NCBI GenBank assembly: GCA_022059125.1
Contig: JAEUWY010000004.1
Location: 2,914,001-2,978,000 of the forward strand
Direction of reading: 5' to 3'
Length of the DNA stretch: 64,000 bases
Origin: Corynespora cassiicola
Lineage: Eukaryota > Ascomycota > Dothideomycetes > Pleosporales > Corynesporascaceae
Shown: piece after piece, positions 1 through 12,100 of the stretch
Position numbering within the stretch: the stretch's first letter is position 1
How the letters are laid out: each line of letters starts with the position of its first letter
Translations under genes and position numbers: made by a program
Notes under the pieces: generated by a model
Databases searched by the model: none
What the model was told of the DNA's origin: nothing
The model's input: the letters and a program-made list of their open reading frames with translations, nothing else

Positions 1-1
1 G

Positions 2-631
2 GACGTGAGCTCCAAGGACTCGCTGACGCACAACGGCGGCGGCGACGCCCTCGGCATCGTGAGCATGGTGCGCTGGACGCTGGAGAAGTACCCCACGGAC
101 CCGGACCGCGTCTTTGTGACTGGCACGAGCTCGGGCGCCATGATGACCAACGTGCTCGTCGGGTCGTACCCGGATGTCTTTGCTGCGGGGAGCGCGTGGG
201 CGGGCGTGCCGTTTGGGTGCTATGCGGCAGATGGGTATGGCGTGTGGAGCGATGCGTGCGCGACGGGCAGGATCGTCAAGAATGGGACTGAGTGGGCCAA
301 GATGGTCTATGATGCTTATCCCGGATATAAGGGCTTTCGGCCAAAATTGCAGGTGCTGCATGGCACTGCGGATACGGTCTTGTATCCGCAGAACTTGAAA
401 GAGGAGATCAAGCAGTGGACGAGCGTGTTTGGTGTCAGTACTGTTCCGACCGAGACCACGCTGGACACACCGCTGCCTGGTTGGACGAGGACGAGATACG
501 GCGAGAAGTTTGAGGCATATGAGGCCGCGGGGGTTGATCATAATATTCCAAATCAGGATGGTCTGGTCATGGACTACTTTGACTTGAAGTGCAGGGAAAA
601 CTGTTACTCGAGGTCGTCTGGATATCGTTGA
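2..631 (+). CDS. acetylxylan/feruloyl esterase, CE1 family (3' part only)
   Basis: The open frame enters from the left edge and stops at 629-631, leaving about 209 residues of an alpha/beta-hydrolase esterase. Visible hallmarks are the nucleophile elbow GTSSGAMMTN (G-x-S-x-G), a downstream HGTAD (probable catalytic Asp) and VDHNIP near the end (probable catalytic His), all in the order seen in CE1 acetylxylan esterases of the PHB-depolymerase-like group. These enzymes are secreted and remove acetyl or related ester groups from plant cell-wall xylan. No cellulose-binding module follows, because the protein stops soon after the His. The signal peptide and N-terminus lie outside the window. Acetylxylan rather than feruloyl specificity is inferred from overall resemblance only. 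Confidence 0.88.
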   Translation, partial: DVSSKDSLTHNGGGDALGIVSMVRWTLEKYPTDPDRVFVTGTSSGAMMTNVLVGSYPDVFAAGSAWAGVPFGCYAADGYGVWSDACATGRIVKNGTEWAKMVYDAYPGYKGFRPKLQVLHGTADTVLYPQNLKEEIKQWTSVFGVSTVPTETTLDTPLPGWTRTRYGEKFEAYEAAGVDHNIPNQDGLVMDYFDLKCRENCYSRSSGYR

Positions 632-1038
632 GTTGACTAGGCGGCCTTCATACCTGGTGAGCAGAAGGCAAGCCTACACATCGGAGTTGCTATACCGCAG
701 CCTCATTCTAATTGACAAAACCTATATCCATACCTAGTGAAATTGAGTTTGCGAAGGCGAGATAAGCAGAAGATACCTTTCATTGGATTTGATGAGTGTT
801 AAAACTTTGCTGAGTGGTATGTTTGATTGATGGTGAACTTGAAAGAATGCACCACAGAATGTGCCACGATACCTTTTCACGGCCCATTAAAGTCAGGTTA
901 CTATCTGGAATACATTTACGCTCTTTTACGGCCACCTTGGGCCTAAGCATGACCGATGACGCCCATCGATGGGTAAATTTTCCTAAACTCCAGTCCCGAG
1001 TGCTGGATATGTAAAACCTCTGCTGAAACCGAGCCTTT
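632..1038. other. intergenic spacer, convergent 3' ends
   Basis: The spacer lies between the stop of the esterase and the stop of the PARP gene on the opposite strand. It should hold both 3' UTRs. I see no coding signal or repeat in it. Confidence 0.6.
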
Positions 1039-3220
1039 TCAGGACATGCGCACGCGGAGAAGGTAGCGAAGACGGACTTGGGCGACATCATAGCAAATGT
1101 ACTCGTTATAAAGAAGAGAACATTTATGAGCGACGTTCGTGTTGCCAGGAGGGACCGAAACATCAGGCTAGTAAATATTGTCAGTCCATGTGCATGGGAG
1201 CTCAGCGTTGTACTTACCATCTGACAACCTGCAAGGGCTGGATGGACGCATTTGGCATCTTTCCACTTGCTGGGTCCAGTTTGTCCCCTACCCCAGGTGC
1301 TCCAAAGACCCTTTGCCTTGGCATCCTCGCCAGCAGAATATGAAGCGTTTAGTAGCTCTTGCATCGGATTTCCCAGTTCTGCCTCACAGAGCAACAGAAG
1401 CGCCGTTCCACCAGAGGTAGAGGAGCAACAGTAATTGGCTGACTTGGAAGACATGTCGGCAAGGTAGATGCCCTTTCCAAACATGTACCCGCTTACAGGT
1501 GCTTCCGGTGGTGCGATCCGGAGACCCTGACCCAGGATACCACCAAAGTTGGTCACACGCGAACCATGCCACAGTAGACGCCGATTGCGGGGGATCTTGT
1601 CGAATCCACTCTTTTCGAACCGTTCAAATTCTCCTTGTCGCTGAATGCGGAAGATGTCCTCCACTTCGTAGTTGATGTAGTGCGTGGCAGCCTTTGTCTT
1701 GGTGAGGTAATTGGCCAGCTCATTGAACTCGCCAGACCTGGGATCAAGGGGGACCATTTCCTCCATTCCCAGGCCCTGGAATTGGCGGTCTTGAGGGTGA
1801 ATATTTCCATGATCCTTGAGATTGCTCTTCATTAGTGCGGCGGCCTCCTTCATGTCACCCAAGCTTTCAAGCAGGTCAATCTCCCTCTTAAGGAGATCGT
1901 CGGTCCGAATGACTGGAGGACGGTTCCGACCAAAAGCGTGTGGAATGAGCGAGTAATAAGCATTGGAAAGTTGCTCCACTGCAGCGTGGACGGCCATACC
2001 GTGCTGAGAAGCGGCCAGAGTAGGGTCATTTAGCAAGGCAGCGAGGTCCTTGAGGGCCTGAAAACCTCTATTAATGGTGCCTTTACTGAGCTTCCCCAGA
2101 GGCAACTTATTGGCATCGTAGTTGAGCTCGGCCATGGTATCTGCGAAGTACTGTTGGTTGAATATCAACTCAATCAACCGGCGAGTCTTGTCATCAAGAG
2201 TGCATTTCACGCTTTGGTGACTGACGGCCTTGGATGCCTCTTCGACCTCACTCTCGGCCTCTGGCTCTTCGTCTTCAGAATCTGGGTTGTACGACTTCTC
2301 GACGTAGGCGTATTTTCCAGGCTTCGGGTTGACTCCTCGATCGCTCCATTTAAGACCGGATTTGTCTTTGAACTTTTTTTCAAAGTTCTTCACGGCATCA
2401 TCGAGCGATCCATTTCCGAGAATGGCACTTTGGCCGCGTTCACCTACACGACCTGTAAAACGTCAGCGACAGGCTCGTTCGGATAGCAAGGATCCCTTAC
2501 CCCATCGCGTCCAAGTCTTGAAGTCATTGGTGGCAGCATTGCGAAGCAGCTGTACAGCGTCAGATCAGAACAATTTACTGAGAAAGATAGAATACGGACC
2601 TGAACTCGATAGAATTTGTTATTGTTGGCCGTTGCATTGGTTTGATTGAGGGATGCGTCAAAGATGGTACCATCGGTGGGGTCGATATACACCTGGTACG
2701 TTGCAAGCGGACACGCCTCATCGAGAGGAATGATAAGGCTCGATGATTTGGCATTCTGGCCGTCGCCCACTTGAGCTTGGGGCTTGGCAGGCTCTTTCTT
2801 CTGCTTCTTTGCCGGCTGGGCCGCGGAGGGAGCTGCGGCCGGCGAAAGGTCCGGGGATGCAGCACGCTTCTTTGAGCCGTTCTGGGCAGCGACGGGTGCA
2901 GGTGGAGCGTTGAGCATGTACGAGGTCTCGTCTGCTTTGGAATTGGACGTCTCACACTCATCTAGCCATTCGATAGTCACAATAGGGATGCCGCTGTCCT
3001 TGGCGGCCTTCACCTTGGTGGTGTCCTGGCCGTATTCCTTTTCGGTTACGATCAGGTGAGTGGTGTCGGGACTGATGGAGGGAGAGAACGTAGCCCCCAG
3101 AGATGTGATGCGCTTCTGGAGAGCGGACTGATTGGTGCCAGGGAATCTTCCACTGACGGCAATTGCGGAGCCGTCAAGCGCGGGGGCCGGGGCGGCCTTT
3201 GGTGCAGGCTTTCGAGCCAT
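1039..3220 (-). CDS. poly(ADP-ribose) polymerase (BRCT-WGR-PARP), fungal PARP
   Basis: Exons are complement(1039..1167, 1218..2452, 2501..2549, 2600..3220), giving 677 residues with introns of 50, 48 and 50 nt. All joins use GT/AG and keep the frame. Domain order: BRCT about residues 20-100 (with VTIEWLDEC), a lysine/proline-rich linker, WGR about 180-290 (the TRWGRVGE motif is recreated only by splicing the 49-nt exon), PARP regulatory helices about 330-460, and a catalytic domain to the end. The H-Y-E triad is visible: LLWHGSR (His about 519), GKGIYLADMSSKSANYC, and NEYICYD near the C-terminus. The zinc fingers of animal PARP1 are absent, as is usual in filamentous fungi. The role is nuclear ADP-ribosylation in DNA-break signalling. 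The start MARKPAPK at 3220 is preferred to an upstream in-frame ATG at 3253. Confidence 0.93.
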
Positions 3221-3735
3221 TAGATGGGGGTGAGGGGGGTGGAACAGAGACACAGTGCAGATAGAGGATGAGGGACGAGGAATTGGGGCTGTCCGCTGGG
3301 TAAATAATGGGACAGACGACGGGCTTCAGTGACGCGCCGCAGCTTGGGAGGGCAGGGGCAGCAGGCAGCACTGACCGAAGCGGCTTAGCGTGTCCCACGA
3401 GACAGCCAACTATCGCGCTCTCACCTGACTCTACTCAACGCCGCTCTCGCCCGGCGCTCTCTCTCAGGCAGCAACTCAGGCAGCAACCTGCGCTACACTG
3501 CCAATCTGCAGCTCGGCGCCTCGGCTACATGTCTTGCGCGTCCGAATCAGTGTCGGCAGGTGCTCCGGCGCGCCCTCGACGCGCTCTCACCTGACTTCTG
3601 CCTAAACCTAAGCGCACGAACCATCACCAGCTGCCCTGGACAACCCTCGTCCCGCCTCCAAATAAAAGCAGCGTACGGCACAGCCATCTCTGCCTCTGTC
3701 ATTGCTCTCGATCCCGCCCTGCGCACATCCCAGCC
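3221..3735. promoter_or_regulatory. divergent promoter region, PARP / F-box gene
   Basis: About 515 bp separates two divergent start codons, and CT-rich pyrimidine tracts typical of fungal core promoters lie just before the F-box ATG. No defined operator was recognised. Confidence 0.4.
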
Positions 3736-5160
3736 ATGGCTTCAATCTTGTCTATACCCCTTGAGCTGCTTGTGCTCATTTCCTCTCACCTCACCACGCC
3801 AGAACTGGGCTCGCTTCGCTGCACCTGCAGGCAGATCGAGACATCGCTCTTTGACAACTTTGCGAAAGAGTTCTTCACCAAAAAGCAATTCATGCTTACG
3901 CCTTTGAGCCTCCAGGCATTGATTGACATTTCCAATCACCCAAGTCTCTCCAAGCAAGTCAAACATGTCATTATTGGCACCGACCAGTACAGCCCAGCTC
4001 CTTTTGTCGGCGGCCTCGACGCCGTCGCTACACGTCGCTGGCAGGAAGGCTATCTCGAGCAATTGGCCCTTGTAGACAGCGGTGCCGACTCTGAGATGCT
4101 TGCCAAAGCTTTCTCAAATCTACCCAATCTCAATACCGTCGGCATTCGCGATTTTGTATCTCGGGGCCGACCTCGTGATGGCAACGCCTTCTGGAGTAGC
4201 TATGGCAATCCAACCGTTTTACAGAAGACTGGCCTTCGAATGAAGATGTCATCGGACTACGGCATGTATGCTGGCAACTATCGTGGTCGCTTTGCATCTC
4301 GGCTCTTCTTAACGCTGCTGCGTGCTCTGGCACATGCAAACCGTACACCACCCACTGTCGAGGTGCATTTGCGAGAAACCCAAGATGGTGTCCAAGACTA
4401 TGCATTTGTAATCCCATATTCGACTCCGGAACTAGAGTCGGTGCTCCAGGGACTCCAGAGTCTTCTTTTGACCGTAAATATCGGAGCAGGTGCTGGAGGG
4501 CCATTCTTGGTGACCTCACCAGGTGTTCATCTAAGGAAATTTCTCAGAAAAGCGTCAAACATCTCCCATCTACGATTGAATTTCCAGGACGAACAGCATC
4601 CAGGGGATGGTCAGCGCGACTTGTTTCAATGGTTAGCCAAGCCTACAGGAGTTCATCCTGGCAGCACTTTACAAACAGCGTCTGCTGACGAAGATGACGA
4701 GCCCGTCCGTCTCTCCCAACTCCGGCGACTTGACATCGGGATGGTGCATATCAGCCTCCAAGACTTACTTGGCGTAATAGTCAAGTTTGCGACTACACTC
4801 GAAGCACTGCATCTTTGGAAGGTTACCTTGAGTTCGAAATCGACAATAAAGGAGAACCTGTGGGTCAAGTTCTTTGCCACTCTAAGCAGAATTCCTCAAT
4901 TGAAACTCAAGCATATATTTGTTGGCGCCGCTAAACAATTCTGTATGGATTCGTACCAGAGGGTTTCCTTCAGTATTCCACAGCAAAGGGCTGGAATGTC
5001 AGTAGAACTGAAGGGTCAGAACGCTTTGGAGGCAGCAGGAAAAATCGCGGATCAAAACGTGATTGTGGAATGGCCACAGCCGGTAGTGCACGATGATTCC
5101 GATTCTGATGAAGATATGGACGAGGACGACGAGGACGAAGGCGATGAAGACGATATCTAA
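3736..5160 (+). CDS. F-box domain protein
   Basis: An uninterrupted 474-residue protein. The first 45 residues fit a fungal F-box: a leucine-rich start (SIPLELLVLISSHL), then TTPELGSLRCTCRQIETSLFDNFAKEFF. The rest contains leucine-rich stretches of the kind found in fungal F-box proteins but no clear LRR or WD repeat. The C-terminus ends in a run of Asp/Glu after about residue 450. F-box proteins bind Skp1 and select substrates for SCF ubiquitin ligases; the substrate here is unknown. The ATG is preceded by a pyrimidine-rich leader and has no in-frame upstream ATG. Confidence 0.75.
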   Translation: MASILSIPLELLVLISSHLTTPELGSLRCTCRQIETSLFDNFAKEFFTKKQFMLTPLSLQALIDISNHPSLSKQVKHVIIGTDQYSPAPFVGGLDAVATRRWQEGYLEQLALVDSGADSEMLAKAFSNLPNLNTVGIRDFVSRGRPRDGNAFWSSYGNPTVLQKTGLRMKMSSDYGMYAGNYRGRFASRLFLTLLRALAHANRTPPTVEVHLRETQDGVQDYAFVIPYSTPELESVLQGLQSLLLTVNIGAGAGGPFLVTSPGVHLRKFLRKASNISHLRLNFQDEQHPGDGQRDLFQWLAKPTGVHPGSTLQTASADEDDEPVRLSQLRRLDIGMVHISLQDLLGVIVKFATTLEALHLWKVTLSSKSTIKENLWVKFFATLSRIPQLKLKHIFVGAAKQFCMDSYQRVSFSIPQQRAGMSVELKGQNALEAAGKIADQNVIVEWPQPVVHDDSDSDEDMDEDDEDEGDEDDI

Positions 5161-6007
5161 TGTGCTTTCGGTGGTACATGGCATGATAGAAGGCGCGACT
5201 GGGTATGATGCATTTGAACGAGAGTATCTTCGTTACAGCCAGCATGGTTATAATCTTCGGGGGTTTCCATAACTGCATCAAGGTGCGATGATATGGAGGG
5301 GCACCCGATACTACTTCAGCTATCATGATACAATCACCTTCAATCAAGGGGATATGGCTCTCATTAGGTCCAAGTGTGCCTCACAAACGAGGGCTTCCCT
5401 GCCATGAGCTTCGGCCCATTCTTACAATTGCGCTTCAAACCACGTTAGGCTGTCAAACTGCAAAGAGGCATGTTTGCTGTCCGATCCATCAACGTCACCA
5501 TCAGGCAAGAGAGCCTTGATAAAGCCAGTGCTTGTGATGCGCAGTAGTCTCGGCGAACTGCAGTAGCAATCCACACACATCCAAAAAGTATGTCGCTTAC
5601 CAAACGTTGAACGACCATTGCCTCTATCTGCGTCACAGGCCTTCTCTCGCCCGCGCGCTTTGGCCCACTAGCGCGCTCCTCAAACTCGCGTGCTCAAGTT
5701 GAGACCTGTTCGGTCTGACTCGGTCTTTGCCCTGCGGACGCATGCGCACAGACCACATTCGCTAGCCCGCGCGGTTAGAGAGACGGCAGCTAGTGCCCAA
5801 CGCAAAATCTTCAAGCAAACCTCCCCCCACGACACCATACCACCTTCGGACACTATCCAGACCCTCCGGTGCAGTGCAACAGACGCTGCTATCAAACAAT
5901 CGACCGGAGTATTCATCCAAAGAGCAGGCGCCGACTTAATAGTGCCGCCTTGTTGCTACCCCACTAACCTCCACTACATACCAGGACAGACCCCGCTGGC
6001 GATAATC
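5161..6007. other. intergenic spacer upstream of the helicase gene
   Basis: Spacer between the F-box stop and the helicase ATG. The helicase frame stays open upstream to about 5690 but contains no ATG before 6008, so I treat this part as 5' UTR. No other gene was recognised. Confidence 0.5.
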
Positions 6008-9000
6008 ATGGCCAGTACCGACGGCGACGTGTCCGCCGACACGAACAGCGCCGTGGGCCCTATTCTTGAAAGCTATTCCAAGCTTTACAGCCGCCGTGTC
6101 GATATCATTGGCGACTATGCCGGCAATGAGCCCTTCATGATCGAGGGCGACTCCATTCTTCTTCATTGCTTTTCCGACGCCCACATCGACTTCGATCCCG
6201 GCTATCAGCTACTCCATGCAGCCTACACAGTTGAGACATTCCTGCACAATCTCGTCTCAAGACGGGCTAATTTTCACGTTGTTTTCTTCGATGAGCATCG
6301 TGAACTATGCGTCCCTCACTTCGCATCTGCCGACGTCAGAGAGAAGTATTTGCTCGCGCGTGCTGCTGTCATTCGCCATCTGAAAGTCAACCTCAAAGCC
6401 ACCCACCCCGAGATTGAAGTCCATGTCTTCACTTCTGTCCGTGCGGAAAGCTTTTCATCGTACCTAGAGCAGAATGATCACTTCTTCGTCATGTGTCATG
6501 ACGGGGCATCATCGGCATCGCCCCAGAAGCGCTCCGCCCCAGTCAGGGATCTTGGCGCTCGAGATGAAGAACATGGCAGTGAAGAGTCAGCTTTGCAATC
6601 AAAGACTAGGTTCCGCCTGCTCATCTTTTGGTTCATGCAAAACGGCTACAATGCAGTTCTGCTCAACGGCCTGGAATGGCGCGATACGAAAGCCATAGCG
6701 ACGGTGTTGGAACAACCACGTATCATCGATTCAGATATTGACTCACTTATGGTAAACCGCTTTTTTCTATGTTGCATGTTGCCACTCGTCTTGAGTAGTT
6801 CGAAGGAAGCTGACCGGGGTTCTACGGAAACAGGCAAAGGAAGACCTGACCAAAGCCAACCCGAATCCCACGCCTGATTGGGATCAGATGCTAGACACGG
6901 TACAATCAGCCGTTGAAACCGATCTCACCGAGCGCGAATTCCTCGCTGTGTTGTGTGTGTCTAAACTCATCCGCCAGAATGCAGCAGCCGTTGAATTCGC
7001 TGCTGCGCTGCTCCGACACGTAGCACTTCTGTCTCAGCTTGGCCTGCCTGAGCGCCGCTACCAGTCGATGACTTTGTCCACCAACTTTGCGTCACTTTTG
7101 GACAAATTTTGTTCAGATGTGCGCACCGTTGTAGAGTCCGAGGACTGGGCAGAAGATATCGAGGAATACACCCTCAGTTGTGACGTCGCAGATCTCATGG
7201 ATGGAAGACTCCTCGCCGCTTGTCTCAATGATTCCTCGTTGGGTGCTGACACCGAAAGATTCCAGTTGCTCCTTCGTGCCGCAGCTGCGCTGTCGGACGC
7301 TGAAAGTCTGGCGGGTGCCGCACAGACAAAAAACCAGCACTCCCAAGCGGTATCTACACGCATGGACCCTCCTGCAGCCAATCAATATGCTGTTCTTCCA
7401 TTCTCCAATGGGGTCTTGGACAAGCACCTATCTCCAATACAGCTCGCTATAGACAACTCAGGTGACATGGCCGAAGCCACATCTGCAGCAATCTTCCGCG
7501 AAGCGGCTGAATGGCACGGTAGTAAACGTCCAATAGACCCAAGGTTGAGGGAAGAGCAAGCAGCTCGTAACCAGAAACAGCAATTCTTTGCTCGCCGCAG
7601 GAACCAGTGGTTCATGGCCGAAATGATGGCATACGCTGCCAGTCTTACCAATGCCGTTGGAAAGGTCCTGGAGCCAGAGATTATCACTTCGGGCGGAAAG
7701 AGCAAGACGGTTTCCGCCATCACCGAAACCGAGGAGACTCCAAAGCCCAAGTCCAACCAGAAGAGTAGCAAGAAGAATGAGCCCACAAGAAAGCAAGCCA
7801 TGATGGCGAAGATCGCCGCAGACAAATCGCGCAAGGACGAAGCCAGCTCAGAAAAGGTCCTTCAGGGCTGGAAGATGACATGCAAAAATATCGAGCAGGA
7901 GCAGTCTCCGGTAGCCCGCTACCAAGCAGCTTTGCAATACCTAACGACCCTCAATTCCGAACTCAAGCGTGAGACTCTCGAGGCGGAGGTCCGATTTTAC
8001 ATGTTGAACAATCTTCTTACCATGTGGATCAATGCCTGCAAGCAAGATCAGAAGGACCAGGGCATGCATGTGGCAGCGCTCATATTCGACTCTATTCGCT
8101 CGTTCCCCAGCGTATCTGGCATCACGAAGACCATTGCAACCCACCTTAAGACCATCGTCAAGCTTCTTGAGCTCCCTCCGCTTTCCATCCCGACACCAGA
8201 GAGCGACCGTGCCCTGACATTCGCTTTTGCACTCAAGAGTTCTCCGACCGCAAACCTGGCGATACCTCTTGGCAATAAGCAATTTCAGTTGCTTCATTGT
8301 GGTCCCTACTTCGAGCGTAGCATAGACTCTGCTCCCGATCCTCGCACACCGTTCGACCCAGATGCCTGGCAAAGGCAGGTGCTAGATGGTATCGATGCTA
8401 AGCGCAGCTTGCTAGTCATTGCCCCTACGTCTGCTGGAAAGACATTCATATCATTCTATGCTATGAAACAAGTATTGGAATCCAGTGATGATGATGTCTT
8501 GGTGTATGTCGCCCCGACCAAGGCCCTCGTCAATCAGATTGCTGCCGAAATACAAGCACGCTTCTCGAAGCAATACAAATACGCGGGAAACTCTGTGTGG
8601 GGAATCCACACACGCGACTACAGAATCAACAATCCTATTGGATGTCAAATTCTTGTTACAGTGCCCCATATTCTCCAGACGATGCTTCTTACTCCAAGCA
8701 ACGCGAAATCGTGGTCGGAGAGGGTCAAGTGGATCATCTTTGATGAAGTTCACTGCATGGGTCAAGCTGAAGATGGACTTGTCTGGGAGCAGCTGCTGCT
8801 CCAGTCTCCTTGCCCCATAATCGCACTCTCTGCCACCATCGGCAATCCTGGAGAATTCAACGACTGGCTAGGCTCTGCTCAGAAGGCGAACAACTTGCTC
8901 ATGGTCCAACATCCTCATCGTTATTCCGATCTTCGTAAGTTCGTGTACACACCCGAGGACACAGCTTCCGAAGATGTATTCGAGGGCTTGTCGGAGCCGC

Positions 9001-11528
9001 ACACTTTCGGCCAGCTAGGCCTTGACAACGATAGCAACTTCACATTCCTACACCCTGTTGCCAGTCTTGTCAACCGGTCTCGCGGAGTCCCAGATGACTT
9101 CAGCTTGGAGGCTCGAGATTGCTACACTCTGTGGCAGAGCATGACCGCTCATCAAACACCACAATATCCAATTGATAAATCATTGGATCCAGCAGTCGCA
9201 CTTCCTGGTGTTATTAAGAAGATTGACATTATCAAGTGGGCCGCGGCCCTTAAAGATGTCCTTCGCGTTTGGTTGGCAGACAATGAGTCGCCGTTTCCAG
9301 CTGTGTTCCGGGAGCTCAGTCCACCAATGTCCGGCGGAAACCAAGAAAGCTCAATCTCGCTTCGAAAGGCACCTCTATCTCGCAGGAAAGAGACCCCCAA
9401 GACTGAGAATGGAGAGACTCAAGATGATGATGAACATGACACGGAAAGCATCCTGCACCTCCTTGCTAAGCTGCATGAGCAAGCTGCTCTTCCTGGAATT
9501 GTTTTCAACTATGACCGAGGTCTGTGTGAAAAGATGTGCCGTCATCTTCTTGAACAGCTGAGCGCAGCCGAGTCAGCCTGGAAAGAGACTAATCCCAAGT
9601 GGAAGAGCACTCTGAAGAAATGGGAAGAGTGGAAAAAGATGATGGCCAAGTCGGGGAAACGCGCCCCCAAAGCCCCGAAGAAGAAGGGCGGCGAAGAAGG
9701 ACTTACCAAGGAAGACATGATGCGCGAAAACGCGGACACCGAAGCCAGCCCGTGGGCTTCATTTGAGCCTGAGAAACCTGTGGATGGGTTCCACTTTGCT
9801 AATCGCAAGCGGGCATCAAACCAGGAGCTTGACAGGTACGAGAGAGATCTGACTCGACGTGGCGTATCCCAGTGGCTGCTCGATTCACTACGAAGAGGAA
9901 TTGGAGTGCATCATGCTGGTATGAACCGTAAATATCGCCATGTGGTCGAAGTGCTCTTCCGAAAGGGATTCCTTCGTGTGGTGATAGCTACTGGCACGCT
10001 TGCTTTGGGTATCAATATGCCCTGTAAGACTGTCATTTTCTCGGGAGATTCTATTTTCCTCACAGCTCTCAACTATCGACAAGCAGCTGGACGTGCAGGT
10101 CGTCGTGGATTTGATATGCTCGGAAACGTTGTTTTCCACGACATCTCGCCAAGCAAGGTACATCGCCTTATTAGTTCGCGCCTCCCCGATCTCAATGGCC
10201 ATTTCCCAGTCACGACTACTTTGGTTCTGAGGTTGTTCGCGTTGCTCAGCGAGTCCAAGGAATCGCCTTTCGCGATCCGTTCAGTCAACTCACTGCTATC
10301 CCAACCGCGCTTGTATCTTGGCGGGAACGAATCCAAGATAACTATGCTCCACCACCTGCGATTTACCATCGAATACCTGCGTAGACAACACCTCTTGGAT
10401 TCCCGTGGCTCGCCTCTCAACCTTGCTGGGTGTATCAGCCACTTGTACTTCACAGAAAATGCCTCGTTTGCCTTGCACGCACTGATGAAAGATGGCTATC
10501 TCCACAAGCTGTGCGGAGATATCGACAACAACCCAGAACCAGTACTCAAGGAGCTCATGCTTACGATGGCCCATCTCTTTGGCCGTCAATTCTGTAGAAA
10601 GGCAGATGAAGAGCATGTAGAAGAGGTGATTCAACGCAGCCAGTCCATGGTCTTCTTGCCCCCTATGCCCGAAAAAGCTGCCGATGTCCTTCGGAAGCAT
10701 AACTCCACGACTTTGGAAATTTTCACTGCATATGTCCGGACATTTGTCGAACAGAACATTCAGGAGGCAGACGATGTTCTGCCCTTGACTGGAGTGAAGG
10801 TTTCAAAGAAAACATCTGATGATGGCTCCCACAGCACAAAGGCACGGTCCTCGTTTGTCGCTCTTTCTGGACACGACGACAAGTTCGATTCCATCCACGA
10901 TTTGTGCACAACGAGTCGATCCGGTGTATTCCTGGAGGAGGCCATTGTGCCCTATGTGGGCATCTATCCAGAAGAGACCGAGCTGCCCCTCAATGCGTAT
11001 TTGTACGATTTCTTTATTCACGGAGATGTGGAGGCCCTAATTTCAGCGAACCGCATCCAACGTGGCGATGTCTGGTTTGTGCTCAATGACTTTTCCATGA
11101 TACTGGCGACCATTGTGACCAGCCTTTCGAGCTTCATGAACCTGACGTCGGCATCCGACCTCACCGATGTCAAGGGTGAGGGTGAAGAAGAGGAGGAGCG
11201 CCAAGAGGACAAGCTATTGCCACCGGACGACTCAGGCTATGAGACCGGCTCCACCGTCTCCATGGCGTCCAAGCAGAGTGCAGCCAAGCAAGCACTCCCT
11301 ATTCAAGTCAAGAAGAAAAAGAAGGTCGCCGATTCTTGGGACGACGACGCTGATGAGGAAGATATTGAAGAGGAGGTGGCACAGAAGGAGAAGAAGATGG
11401 AAGATGAGATGCAGAAGCTGCTCGAGAAACCGGATTGGGAGGAAGGAAAGGGTCTCCTCAACGTTCTTACTGCATTCAAGTTGCTCAGGGAAGATTTCGA
11501 TACGAAGTTCAGAGCCATGTGGGCCTGA
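6008..11528 (+). CDS. DDX60-like / Ski2-like DExH-box RNA helicase
   Basis: Exons 6008..6751 and 6834..11528 (one 82-nt intron, phase 0) give 1811 residues. The N-terminal 240 residues resemble the degenerate nuclease-like front of DDX60 proteins. The helicase core carries motif I APTSAGKT (about 778-785), motif II DEVH (about 885), motif III SAT (about 914), motif V ATGTLALGINMP and motif VI QAAGRAGRRGFD (about 1330). A charged Lys-rich insertion lies between the two RecA lobes (around 915-1000). The C-terminal part has acidic low-complexity runs and ends in TKFRAMWA. The length, large insertion and tail match the DDX60 family rather than Mtr4 or Ski2, which have arch domains. A role in RNA surveillance or defence is inferred from animal relatives; the function in fungi is not established. 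Confidence 0.88.
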
Positions 11529-12100
11529 TTTAAAAGTTTATGTCGTGGTCAGGTTTGGGTATACGGGATGACGAGAAATTGCTCCAAGAATGAGTCGTCC
11601 TGACCCTGGTGTTTGGGGATGCATTTGGTCTAGAAAAATCAGAAACGCCGGTCATGTCTTAGGTTAGATTCATGAGTCATGACAAAGTCGAGATGATACG
11701 AAAATTAGAAGTTGAGGATATTTGTTTAATGAGCAATGAAAGCCTGTCACAGATTTTTGCCTTGAATCCTCTCCTCGAGTTCTCTGTTCAATTGTTCATA
11801 GCCTCATGGCCAATTTTCAGTGGCATTCTGGTTAATGATGTTGAACCAAAGAATTAATTTGGGAATCGTAGATCCATGGCCATCCGCCTAGTATATCTGC
11901 TACGGCCACCACACCACCAGATGAGGCCCGTACTTGCTGCAGCGAACTGGGCGTCCCATCACATCCTAAGACTTCAAAGGATCTAAGAGCTGGGCTCCAG
12001 GAATCTACACCATGGTTGGTTTCGGAAATAAATCCATGGTATCTCATACTCATTCAAACTCGTTAGCTACTAATACAGGTTTCTTCTTACATCACATCTT
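11529..12100. other. intergenic spacer, convergent 3' ends
   Basis: Spacer between the helicase stop and the stop of the minus-strand PEBP-like gene. It is AT-richer than the flanks, and no gene or repeat was recognised. Confidence 0.5.

Noticed and set aside
5690..6007. N-terminal extension of the helicase
   Set aside because: The frame is open but contains no ATG before 6008.
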